A stretch of DNA of 27,094 nucleotides from CAIJMI01 sp964448085 (GCA_964448085.1 CAYUUX010000011.1:1-27094); one strand, 5' to 3'; shown: positions 16,530 through 23,084, numbered from the stretch's first letter. Notes: a model not told the origin generated them from the letters alone. Made by a program: numbers and translations.

Positions 16530-16549
16530 ATTTCTCAAGGAGGAAGATC

Positions 16550-16900
16550 ATGGGACCCGAGTTAGATCGCATCAAGTTTAAAGTCTTTGGGAGGCAGTCA
16601 AGGACTCTCCAGTCGGAGTGTCTGACGGCCATCACGTGGTGCATGGATGTTTCCAGAAGCGATGTTGTGCGTCTTGTATTGTGGGGACTGAAAGCACGTT
16701 TGGAAACTGTTCAGTTTTCCATAACCAAGCTCAAAGCGATTTCCAAACAGCTGTATCTGCTTTCGGAAAACCTGCATAAGCATGCGATGCCGAAGGAGCT
16801 TATTGAGCTTTCAGGTTCGTTGGCACAGCAAGCGTTTCTCATTGCTACGGTTGGCTACGAAGAGCATCAAACGTTGCAGAAAGTACCCCGACATGACTGA
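16550..16900 (+). CDS. Small helical unknown protein, operon 2 gene 5 (116 aa)
   Basis: AAGGAGG precedes ATG 16550. It resembles operon 2 gene 3 along the VRLVLWGLKARLETV core and the helices after it. It is basic, with no membrane segment and no catalytic motif. Its end overlaps the next start by 8 nt, so the last two genes are coupled. Function unknown. Confidence 0.8.
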   Translation: MGPELDRIKFKVFGRQSRTLQSECLTAITWCMDVSRSDVVRLVLWGLKARLETVQFSITKLKAISKQLYLLSENLHKHAMPKELIELSGSLAQQAFLIATVGYEEHQTLQKVPRHD

Positions 16901-17153
16901 CTATCCCGGCACTGCAGTTGTGATTACCTCTGATGAGGATTTGCTGCACGCTACACAAAGCGCATGCGAGAGTACCGATGCACAGGTTGTTGAACCAATT
17001 TTGCAATCGATTGTTTCGTATGTGCAAGCAAATTCCGTCAAAAAAGCATCCACGCTTGAAGATGACGATCGGTTACGCGAGCGATTGCATCAGGCAAACG
17101 AGGCAACCATCATCCATGCGTTAACGAGAGCATTAAAACGCATCCGAGGATGA
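16893..17153 (+). CDS. Small acidic unknown protein, operon 2 gene 6 (86 aa)
   Basis: Start ATG 16893 lies inside the end of the previous gene (8-nt overlap), with no clear Shine-Dalgarno, so translation is probably coupled. The protein is acidic and helical: a VVITSDEDLLHATQSACEST segment, then VVEPILQSIVSYVQAN, and a basic tail (ALKRIRG). The layout is like operon 1 gene 4, also last in its operon, but I cannot show homology by eye. The repeated terminator follows directly. Confidence 0.75.
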   Translation: MTDYPGTAVVITSDEDLLHATQSACESTDAQVVEPILQSIVSYVQANSVKKASTLEDDDRLRERLHQANEATIIHALTRALKRIRG

Positions 17154-17154
17154 C

Positions 17155-17251
17155 CACACGATGTGAAACACACACCATCCCAATTCAAGGGATTGTCTTT
17201 TTATCGACGAGCAATCGTCATAATTGATAGTTCTGGGGATGGTGTTTTTTT
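17155..17251 (+). terminator. Repeated composite terminator, copy 2
   Basis: Starts right after the operon 2 stop codon. The outer stem CACCATCCC (17172-17180) / GGGATGGTG (17236-17244) is perfect and followed by seven T's. In the inner hairpin GACGA-GCAA-TCGTC (17206-17219), an A replaces the G of the other copies, turning their G-U pair into A-U, which supports real RNA structure. Confidence 0.87.
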
Positions 17252-17265
17252 GGGTAATCGCATTC

Positions 17266-17331
17266 TTGACAACGCGCCTATATTTTGGTTAAATAGGAAA
17301 AAGCGCTCGAAAGCTTTTTTGAGCGTTTTTT
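17266..17331 (+). promoter_or_regulatory. Promoter with an adjoining long hairpin, upstream of the kinase-like gene
   Basis: TTGACA (17266-17271), 17 bp, then an extended -10 TGgTTAAAT (17286-17294). The expected start (about 17301) falls at the left arm of a long hairpin: AAAGCGCTCGAAA pairs across a GCTT loop with TTTTGAGCG and T's (17297-17331). It could be a terminator for readthrough from operon 2, an immediate attenuator, or a protective 5' stem. Confidence 0.5.
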
Positions 17332-17399
17332 GTTTTTTCTCAAGTAACGAATGTCGTAGCCGCCTTATCAGACATTCACCAAACGAAAAAACGAGCTGT

Positions 17400-18140
17400 A
17401 TGAGTCCAGAATCACGAGAACCAACAGTATTTGCCATAGCAGGACAAACATCCACGGGAAAAACCCGTTTTGGCGAGGGGATTGTTGGCGAGCTTCGAGA
17501 ACAGCATTTTGATGCCTGTGTGATCAGTGTCGGAGATATTTTCCGGTTGTTGACGATGCATACGGCCCTGCAGGATAACCAGGAAGCGATGTCCAATGCA
17601 GCTCAGGAGACACTGTATCATACACATATAGAAATGGATCAAAAAGGGAAGATTTTGCTTCATTATAACGGGGAATCCTTCAAACAAACCTATGAAAATG
17701 GGAATAGTGCTGCACCGTTGACAACCAATACGGCCGTGATGCATCATGTTGACCGGTTTATCGCAGATCGGCTTACCGCTGTGACCTCCGGCCACGATTT
17801 CATTGGTCTTGATGGGCGGGAACGGCGGGGGGCACATATCTTGTTTCGTACCTATGCAGACGAACCGACACGGGTAGCCATACGGCGTATAGAGCGGCCT
17901 GACGAGTGTGCGAGCATGACTGATGAAGCGGTATATGCCGATATTGCAAAACGGGACTCGTTTGAATGGTCGTTTGTCCAGGCATTATTGTCCGATGACG
18001 TGAATGTTGTGCATATTGACCGAACCAGCGCAACGCCGCTTGCAGACAGGCACCTGGTGGAGCGTGCCGTTGGGGTGTTGGTAGATTTTCGCGAAGGGCG
18101 TATGCCGGCCAATTTTGGCACAATCAACATCAAATTCTAA
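17400..18140 (+). CDS. Cytidylate-kinase-like P-loop protein
   Basis: Predicted nucleotide-binding kinase. The 246-aa protein has an N-terminal Walker A motif GQTSTGKT (residues 15-22) straight after a short beta strand. An IGLDGRERRGAHILF segment sits where CMP kinases carry GRDIG, and VYADIAKRDSFEWSF resembles their IxxRD lid region, followed by a VVHIDRTSATP strand. I take it as a CMP-kinase-like family member; the substrate may be a nucleoside monophosphate or something else. ATG 17400 is chosen because the open frame further upstream runs through the terminator and hairpin. No Shine-Dalgarno is seen. It lies alone between small-protein operons 2 and 3. Confidence 0.72.
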   Translation: MSPESREPTVFAIAGQTSTGKTRFGEGIVGELREQHFDACVISVGDIFRLLTMHTALQDNQEAMSNAAQETLYHTHIEMDQKGKILLHYNGESFKQTYENGNSAAPLTTNTAVMHHVDRFIADRLTAVTSGHDFIGLDGRERRGAHILFRTYADEPTRVAIRRIERPDECASMTDEAVYADIAKRDSFEWSFVQALLSDDVNVVHIDRTSATPLADRHLVERAVGVLVDFREGRMPANFGTINIKF

Positions 18141-18142
18141 TT

Positions 18143-18170
18143 TTGACTTTTTCCCATTTTCCCCTATAAT
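18143..18170 (+). promoter_or_regulatory. Promoter of small-protein operon 3
   Basis: TTGACT (18143-18148) and a perfect TATAAT (18165-18170), 16 bp apart, followed by TCC as in operon 1. It begins within a few bases of the kinase-like gene's stop codon. Confidence 0.82.
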
Positions 18171-18193
18171 TCCTCTGTCCACTTGAGAAACCC

Positions 18194-18246
18194 TCTGTAT
18201 ATGCGCAGATGTGATTTCTTGATGGATCGCTCTTTACCATATCGTG
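18194..18246 (+). promoter_or_regulatory. Shared leader element, copy 3: short hairpin and CTTTACCATATCGTG
   Basis: A weak TCTG/CAGA hairpin (18194-18209) with a TATATGCG loop sits 23 nt after the -10 box. The motif TCTTTACCATATCGTG (18231-18246) follows after 22 nt. The hairpin is the least stable of the four and lacks a continuous U-run, but the spacing is kept. A 23-codon frame (ATG 18250 to TAG 18321) follows the motif and could be a leader peptide; it has no ribosome binding site. Confidence 0.55.
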
Positions 18247-18335
18247 CGAATGCTCCTTGTATGGGGTGGTATGCAGTCGTCTGTAGCGAAAAAAGCTATA
18301 GTATCTGCATATCAATCATAGTTCAAGGAGAAGAG

Positions 18336-18734
18336 ATGAATGCGGTGACAAGATTACAAGATGAGTTTTATGAATTATTGTGTGATCTAAGTAAGTCGGA
18401 AAGTGAAACATTTTCGTTGCTTCGTCGAGTCAAACGCATTTTAGAACAAGAACCTTCCTGGTTAACACCACGTTTGCGGAATAAGTGCAAAAAAGAGTTG
18501 TGGTGCATTATTAGTTATGCTCCAGGAGCGCATCGTCATGTTTCCAAAAGTCGGTTAGTAGCAGTTGAGACTCTTGGTATACTTGGCGGAATTGACGTGA
18601 GACAAATGTTGTTTGAACGACTCAAGAACGAAAATCATTTCGAAATGTCGGAAGCGCTTCAAAAAGCAATTGATACCATAACTCGGAGATTGGAGGAGAA
18701 AAATGGTACTGCCAAAAGTTCCACAAATAGTTGA
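18336..18734 (+). CDS. Small helical HEAT-like unknown protein, operon 3 gene 1 (132 aa)
   Basis: AAGGAG (18325-18330) precedes ATG 18336. The basic, helical protein has amphipathic helix pairs (SESETFSLLRRVKRILEQEP, then KSRLVAVETLGILGGIDVRQ and SEALQKAIDTITRRLEEK), a pattern like HEAT/ARM repeats. A binding or scaffolding role is possible; no catalytic motif is seen. Its last 32 nt overlap the next gene in another frame, so its Ser/Thr-rich tail is encoded within the next start region. Confidence 0.8.
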   Translation: MNAVTRLQDEFYELLCDLSKSESETFSLLRRVKRILEQEPSWLTPRLRNKCKKELWCIISYAPGAHRHVSKSRLVAVETLGILGGIDVRQMLFERLKNENHFEMSEALQKAIDTITRRLEEKNGTAKSSTNS

Positions 18735-19023
18735 CCCCGGATTTCATCCGGATGGCTTAAACTCAAGCCAAAGTTCATTGGTAGGGTTCGCGAAATCGTT
18801 GGATCCACACATGGATCATGAGGAAATGCTTCGGATTTTTCAGCATATGGAAATTGCGTTGGATTCCTCTAACGAACCCGAATTAACCTGTGAAGAAGCA
18901 TGTCTTGTGCGTGAACGCGTATACGCCGTGTTTCTTCACGTTATTGGACCAAGGTTGGAAGCGCCAGCACAACGCATCATGGAAGCATTGGTTGAACGCT
19001 ATCCAGCGTGCTTTCCTGAATGA
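18703..19023 (+). CDS. Small acidic unknown protein, operon 3 gene 2 (106 aa)
   Basis: A strong GGAGGAG (18692-18698) precedes ATG 18703, which lies inside the upstream gene. The protein has a Pro/Ser-rich N-terminal third followed by acidic helices (HMDHEEMLRIFQHMEIALDS, then EEACLVRERVYAVFLHVI and QRIMEALVERYP). It is soluble and of unknown function. A repeated terminator copy starts seven bases after its stop, so operon 3 has two genes only. Confidence 0.8.
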   Translation: MVLPKVPQIVDPGFHPDGLNSSQSSLVGFAKSLDPHMDHEEMLRIFQHMEIALDSSNEPELTCEEACLVRERVYAVFLHVIGPRLEAPAQRIMEALVERYPACFPE

Positions 19024-19030
19024 TATGTTC

Positions 19031-19125
19031 GCACGATCGTAGCACACACCATCCCAATTTAAGGGATTGTCTTTTTTTGGCGAGTAATCGTCATAATGGA
19101 TAATTCTGGGGATGGTGTTTTTTTT
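19031..19125 (+). terminator. Repeated composite terminator, copy 3
   Basis: Outer stem CACCATCCC / GGGATGGTG (perfect) followed by eight T's; inner CAAT/ATTG and GGCGA/TCGTC hairpins as in copy 1. Only a few positions differ among the three copies, most of them in loops or G-U-compatible. Confidence 0.87.
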
Positions 19126-19135
19126 GTAGAAGAAG

Positions 19136-19172
19136 TTGCGTTCTTTGGAAAACTGGGTATACTAAAACCATA
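19136..19172 (+). promoter_or_regulatory. Leaderless promoter of the nuclease-like gene
   Basis: TTGCGT (19136-19141), 16 bp, TATACT (19158-19163). The ATG at 19172 follows the -10 by eight bases and has no Shine-Dalgarno, so the mRNA probably begins at the start codon. Confidence 0.6.
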
Positions 19173-19735
19173 TGGCTAAACGCGCAGCCATCCTCAAAAA
19201 GTCAGTACCACTTTCTCTCTATATCCTACTATTTCTTTCTATAACAATTTCTGTTGCCCTTGGGGTTTTGGAATGGAAACGGAATATCGTAACATATGTG
19301 GTTGATGGCGATACGCTGGTATTGCAGGATGGGCGATACGTGCGCCTTTTGGGAGTGGATGCACCAAAACACGGACGTTGTATGGCAGATCGTGCGAAGG
19401 CACGGCTGGAGTCTTTAACCGTTGGTCGTCATGTACGGCTTAAAGACGTGCAACAGGACGAATACGGAAGAAGCCTGGCAAATGTTATTGTGAATGAACC
19501 GTTTGGTATGTGGATGACATATCTCTATCACCGATTTATTCAAAGAGATGGATACAAAGGCTTCGCGATGATTAACCGTGTCATGGTTTCTGAGGGGATG
19601 GGGAGGTACCGCATGTTTAGCAATCAATACACGCGAGTGCTAACTGCTGCTGATGAGGTTGCTAGGACGGGTAATTTAGGAATATACTCACCGGTCTGCA
19701 GACAACTTCTGACGAGTGGCATATTCATACCATAA
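19172..19735 (+). CDS. Membrane-anchored thermonuclease-like (SNase-fold) protein lacking the catalytic Glu
   Basis: Staphylococcal-nuclease-fold protein of 187 aa with an N-terminal membrane helix (about 14-32), so the domain should face outward. The fold signatures are clear: VVDGDTLVL, RYVRLLGVDAP and DEYGRSLANV. Calcium-binding Asp (45/47, 63) and Arg58 and Arg100 match the active-site positions of the family. The usual Glu after DAP (GxDAPE; Glu43 of the staphylococcal enzyme) is replaced by Lys66, followed by HGRC. The insert between the YGR motif and the final helix is unusual. The nuclease may be inactive, altered, or a binding module. It is leaderless and followed two bases after its stop by the GT-C-like gene. 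Confidence 0.83.
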   Translation: MAKRAAILKKSVPLSLYILLFLSITISVALGVLEWKRNIVTYVVDGDTLVLQDGRYVRLLGVDAPKHGRCMADRAKARLESLTVGRHVRLKDVQQDEYGRSLANVIVNEPFGMWMTYLYHRFIQRDGYKGFAMINRVMVSEGMGRYRMFSNQYTRVLTAADEVARTGNLGIYSPVCRQLLTSGIFIP

Positions 19736-19737
19736 GC

Positions 19738-21252
19738 ATGACTCCAGTTCTGCTTCTTATTAGCCTTGTTTTTTTCCTGTATCTTCCGTTTTTGGGAAAT
19801 GCGTTTGTTTCCGATGATATTCCTGCAATTGTGGAAAGTATGAGGAAGCAGACATTGGCGCTCTGGGACCAACCTTCCCTCATCCACGCCAATTGGCTGA
19901 TGCAGAAAGCAACGCATATGGTGTTTGGCGCCACTGCTTGGCCATATCGCCTGGAAAATATATTGCTCCATGTGGGATCCGTTGTGCTGTTCTGGGCAAT
20001 TGTTAAAAGACTTGTTTCGGGCCGTGTAGCACTGGTTGCTGGCATGCTTTTTGATGTGCATCCCATATTTATTTAATCGGTCACTTGTATCTCTGGCGGG
20101 GTTTTTGCTTTGTCCGGTTTTTTCTTTTTGTTTTGGTTTTGGATATACGTGCGCGCACAAGAATCGCAAGCTAATCGACTCTATCTGTATGCGCTTTCTT
20201 TTGCCAGCTTTCTTGTTTCTGTGGTGACTTCAGAAAAGGCAATTTCTCTTGTTGGTGTTTATATTGCCTATGAGTGGTTTTTTGGAAAATGGAAACGAAA
20301 TTGGAAACAATTGATACCTTACTGTATTGTAAGTATTATATTGATATTGTTTTATGGTATGCAGATAGGTAGCAGGGTAACGGAAAGCGCGCTTCTGAGT
20401 TATCAGGGTGAAGGGGGAATGTATAATCCTTTGATCCAGGTACCTGTTGCGATAAGCGAGTACTTGCGTCTTCTTGTCTGGCCCGTTGATCTGACGCTCT
20501 ATCATTCGGAATTTTCGTTATCTTTGATGAATTTTGTCTTACGCGTTGTGGTGACGCTTGGCTACGTGATCATGCTTTTGTATACCGTTTTTAAACGGAA
20601 ACGTATTGGGTTTTGGGTATGGTGGTTTCTCATTGCCCTTCTTCCCACGCTTACCCCCTTCAAGATCAACTGGATTGTAGCTGAGCGCTATGGATATCTT
20701 GCTTATGGAGGAATCCTTGTGGTTGTGGCTCTTGGTTTTGATGCACTTTTATCGAGAAAGAGGTTGTATGTTCCTGTCATAATTTTAGGTTTGATTGTTT
20801 TGGTTGCATTGTGTACTCAAACAGGTATCCGGAACGCCGAGTGGCGAAGTGAAGACACGCTGTGGATCGCAACCGCGCGTACATCACCATCCCATCAGGC
20901 AACCTGGAATAACTTGGGGGATGTGTATGCGCGGCAGAAGAACTACCTTACGGCTATTTCCATGTTCGAACGGGCGATTGCCATCAATCCACAGTATGCG
21001 GATGCCTATCACAATATGGCCGTTTCCTATACCCATCTGGGTAATTTCCCTGAGGCAATACGTGCGTATGAAAAAGCATTGTCGATCAACCCGCGTTTGT
21101 GGCAGGCGTACCAAAATCTTGCGGTTATAGCGATGCAGGAGAAACAATGGGACAAGGCTGTGGAGTATGTGAATCAGGCACGCAGTATTGCACCGGATGA
21201 ACAGGCGCTTGTCAAACTTCAACTGCTGATTGATAGCAACAGGAAGCAATGA
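19738..21252 (+). pseudogene. GT-C-type membrane protein with TPR repeats, broken by an in-frame TAA
   Basis: Both halves (19738-20076 and 20077-21252) lie in one frame and are separated only by the TAA at 20074-20076. The N-terminal half has the FVSDD segment and a DVHPI motif typical of TMTC/GT-C glycosyltransferase-like proteins. After the stop the frame resumes as SVTCISGG, matching the family's HPI..EAVTWISGR pattern, with the stop exactly where Glu is expected. Several membrane helices follow, then three TPR repeats at the C-terminus (TWNNLGDVYARQKNYLTAIS onward). Length with readthrough would be about 504 codons, normal for the family. The stop may be a true recent mutation, a sequencing error (GAA to TAA), or suppressed. 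TTG 20110 has been offered as a restart, but it lacks a ribosome binding site. Confidence 0.8.
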
Positions 21253-21266
21253 GTGTTATTGCTTTT
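21244..21266. terminator. Possible bidirectional terminator between convergent genes
   Basis: AAGCAAT (21244-21250) and ATTGCTT (21258-21264) form a 7-bp stem with a 7-nt loop, followed by two more T's. It overlaps the stop codons of the plus-strand GT-C-like gene and the minus-strand 63-aa gene. The stem is weak. Confidence 0.35.
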
Positions 21267-21447
21267 GTGCAGCTTCCTCTTTCGGGCGCTCGTCAAAGTC
21301 CGACTGCCACATGGTTGCCCATGACGGAAGGTTGTTGCAATGCTCTTCGATTGCATCAGCCACTGTGCTGTCTCCGTCGTGGATTGTTGCGGTCATACCG
21401 CTGGGGAACGTAAAGGAGTTCCCAGTGCGTTCAACGGATAATTTCAT
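21256..21447 (-). CDS. Hypothetical protein, 63 aa
   Basis: I do not recognise it. The start at 21447 (minus strand) is chosen because an extended -10, TGcTACAAA (21454-21462), ends six bases before the ATG, the same leaderless layout as other genes here; the open frame upstream looks non-coding. The protein is acidic, with a conserved-looking core (RTGNSFTFPSGMTATIHDGDSTVADAIEEHC) and a charged tail. It converges on the GT-C-like gene and is divergent from small-protein operon 4. Confidence 0.55.
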   Translation of the reverse strand: MKLSVERTGNSFTFPSGMTATIHDGDSTVADAIEEHCNNLPSWATMWQSDFDERPKEEAAQKQ

Positions 21448-21505
21448 AGAGTATTTGTAGCATCTGTCATGTCTTGGTGTCGATGCATCATAGATATGTA
21501 GTTTC

Positions 21506-21534
21506 TTGCTTTTCCACAAAAAACGCATTAGTAT
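21506..21534 (+). promoter_or_regulatory. Candidate promoter of small-protein operon 4
   Basis: TTGCTT (21506-21511) and TAGTAT (21529-21534) are 17 bp apart. Individually weak, but TTGCTTTTC also opens the operon 1 promoter, and the distances to the hairpin (20 nt) and motif (about 64 nt) match the other three operons. Confidence 0.5.
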
Positions 21535-21554
21535 TACAGCCACGTTTTGCGAGT

Positions 21555-21612
21555 ATGCCATATTGCGGCATGTTTTCGCGTAATGGACAGGTTTGCACGT
21601 TAACATATCATG
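21555..21612 (+). promoter_or_regulatory. Shared leader element, copy 4 (diverged)
   Basis: Hairpin ATGCC-ATATTGC-GGCAT (21555-21571) followed by GTTTT, then GTTAACATATCATG (21599-21612), which matches the TTTACCATATCGTG core at 11 of 14 positions. Order and spacing agree with copies 1-3, which is why I link this operon to them despite the diverged motif. Confidence 0.5.
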
Positions 21613-21645
21613 TTGGTTTATCCCATGTTCAAAAAGGAGAAGAGG

Positions 21646-22059
21646 ATGAAAACGATACGGGATTGGTTGTGGAACGATGAGCATGCGTTACTGTTGGCTG
21701 GCGGGTGTTTTTTCATGGCTGCGATGGGGTATACGTTTGGATTTCAGACAGGAGTATTTCAAGTGTACGTCAACGTGTTGTTGTTTATCGCAGCGTTGTT
21801 TCTTTTTGCACTTTCTTTTCGAAGCGTTGTCCCAGAAGCGCAGAAGAAACAGAAACCATTTTCGTGGAAGAAATGTGTGTTGGGTTGTAGTATCATCTGC
21901 GTTTCAACAGTGCTGGCGTTTGCGTTCCGTCAATCCGCAAACTGGGTAGTGCTTATGGTAGCCTGGTTTTTTTGTATGGTTGGAACAGGCATTGGCGCCA
22001 TGATAACAGTAAGTGCATTGAGGGAAGCACATCTATTTCAAAGGAGGAGACGTGAATAG
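21646..22059 (+). CDS. Small membrane protein, operon 4 gene 1 (137 aa)
   Basis: AAAAAGGAG precedes ATG 21646. About four membrane helices are visible (roughly residues 14-32, 37-55, 72-92 and 98-122), with short basic loops (RSVVPEAQKKQKPFSWKK) and an Arg-rich tail (FQRRRRE). It has no enzyme or transporter motif that I recognise. It is the first gene of an operon of very small membrane proteins; the next gene overlaps it by 8 nt. Confidence 0.78.
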   Translation: MKTIRDWLWNDEHALLLAGGCFFMAAMGYTFGFQTGVFQVYVNVLLFIAALFLFALSFRSVVPEAQKKQKPFSWKKCVLGCSIICVSTVLAFAFRQSANWVVLMVAWFFCMVGTGIGAMITVSALREAHLFQRRRRE

Positions 22060-22216
22060 AAAAACAGTACGGGTTCTACGGATAGTGGGCACCAGTGTCT
22101 TTGTGCTCAGTGTTGTGGTGTGGGGCCTTGTCTGGACTCAAGGGAAAGAGATTGCATATCTCTTGGGATTGATGGGTGGATTGGGGCTCAGCCCGTGGCT
22201 TCTTACAGCAAAATAG
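22052..22216 (+). CDS. Very small membrane protein, operon 4 gene 2 (54 aa)
   Basis: Starts at GTG 22052 with a perfect AAGGAGG (22041-22047) and overlaps the upstream gene by 8 nt. After a basic N-terminus (NRKTVRVLRI) there are two hydrophobic helices (about 11-29 and 34-51) separated by QGKE. Such a two-helix protein could be an antiterminal subunit or toxin-like, but nothing identifies it. The next Shine-Dalgarno overlaps its stop codon. Confidence 0.65.
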   Translation: MNRKTVRVLRIVGTSVFVLSVVVWGLVWTQGKEIAYLLGLMGGLGLSPWLLTAK

Positions 22217-22225
22217 GAGGGAGCA

Positions 22226-22675
22226 ATGTTGGGAAAAAAAATTCACGTACGGTTTCGTTGGTCGTTGTTTGTTGTTGGTCTCGTACTGTTTGTTGGTGCG
22301 CTTGTGTTGATGATCCTGGCAGCGTCAACAACTGACAGACCGCCGTTTATCTCCGGACCCTGGGTATTGCTGTCAATTCCCTTGGTTATCGGATTGGCAT
22401 GCATGGTGCTTTCCATCTATGAATACCTGGAACGGAGACATGAGGAAGGAGAACCATTCCATATACCGGTTACCATTGATTGGAAGAATTTTGCTATGGG
22501 ATCCGTAGCAATAGCATTGGGGTGGTTGCTTTTAAGTGACTACTGCGTCCTTCATTGTTCGAATCCCGTCATTTCGCTTGTTTCGGATTTAACAGATTTG
22601 GGTTTGCGTATGCTGGTTTTGATCGGTGGAATGATATGGTTTGTGTATAGCTTTAAGAAGCGAGGGAAACGATGA
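22226..22675 (+). CDS. Small membrane protein, operon 4 gene 3 (149 aa)
   Basis: AGGAGGG precedes ATG 22226. About four membrane helices: residues 13-34, 45-66, 89-106 and 122-143. The loop between the second and third is charged (EYLERRHEEGEPFH). Its end overlaps the next start by ATGA. No family recognised. Like gene 1 it ends in a basic tail (FKKRGKR), which suggests that the operon's proteins are related in design. Confidence 0.78.
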   Translation: MLGKKIHVRFRWSLFVVGLVLFVGALVLMILAASTTDRPPFISGPWVLLSIPLVIGLACMVLSIYEYLERRHEEGEPFHIPVTIDWKNFAMGSVAIALGWLLLSDYCVLHCSNPVISLVSDLTDLGLRMLVLIGGMIWFVYSFKKRGKR

Positions 22676-22893
22676 TACAAAAAGAATGGGTTCGTTGCAT
22701 GGTGTTTTTTGGAGGTTTGTTGCTCGTTCTTGCAGGAACCGTGTTTACCATCCGTTTTTTTGCGCCGGGTGTTCCTGCGTTGACTCCAAATGTCCTCCTG
22801 CAACTTGGATGGCGTAGCGGCCTCATTGTCATTGGTGTCTGCCTGTTTCTCTGGGCAATGGATGTGTCTGTCAGAAAGCGAGGAGTGGAATGA
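22672..22893 (+). CDS. Small membrane protein, operon 4 gene 4 (73 aa)
   Basis: Coupled to the gene before and after it by ATGA overlaps. Two membrane helices (about 9-31 and 48-65) are joined by a Pro-rich loop (APGVPALTPN), with a basic tail (VRKRGVE). Function unknown. Confidence 0.75.
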   Translation: MIQKEWVRCMVFFGGLLLVLAGTVFTIRFFAPGVPALTPNVLLQLGWRSGLIVIGVCLFLWAMDVSVRKRGVE

Positions 22894-23065
22894 ATAATAC
22901 GATCTATTGGGGATTGGGACTGACGGCAATTGGTGCGGTCGGTGTTTGGTGGTGTCGAACCATGATGCATTTCGCTGTTTCCAGTTGCCCGCGTTCGTGG
23001 TAGTCGTCATTGGGCTGGTTTTTTTGCTCAAATACTTCTACCAATTGTGGAAACATCAGAAGTGA
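22890..23065 (+). pseudogene. Small membrane protein, operon 4 gene 5, probably frameshifted
   Basis: ATG 22890 overlaps the previous stop by ATGA. The frame gives one hydrophobic helix (IYWGLGLTAIGAVGVWWC) and ends at TAG 23001-23003 after 37 codons. A different frame, open past this point, encodes a second helix and basic tail (AFVVVVIGLVFLLKYFYQLW to TGA 23063-23065), the design of gene 4. One base change of length between about 22950 and 23000 would join them into a ~58-residue two-helix protein. Alternatively the 37-aa product is real. Confidence 0.5.
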
Positions 23066-23084
23066 CCAACATGATAACTGTTTT

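Noticed and set aside
15066..16538. Long minus-strand open frames (184 and 206 codons) opposite small-protein operon 2
   Set aside because: They run antisense to genes with strong ribosome binding sites and paralogy, have odd composition, and no promoter or ribosome binding site of their own.
14671..19125. The three repeats as attC-like integron sites or MITEs
   Set aside because: They sit in one orientation directly after the last stop codon of each operon, have terminal T-runs of a terminator, and no integrase, transposase or target duplication is visible.
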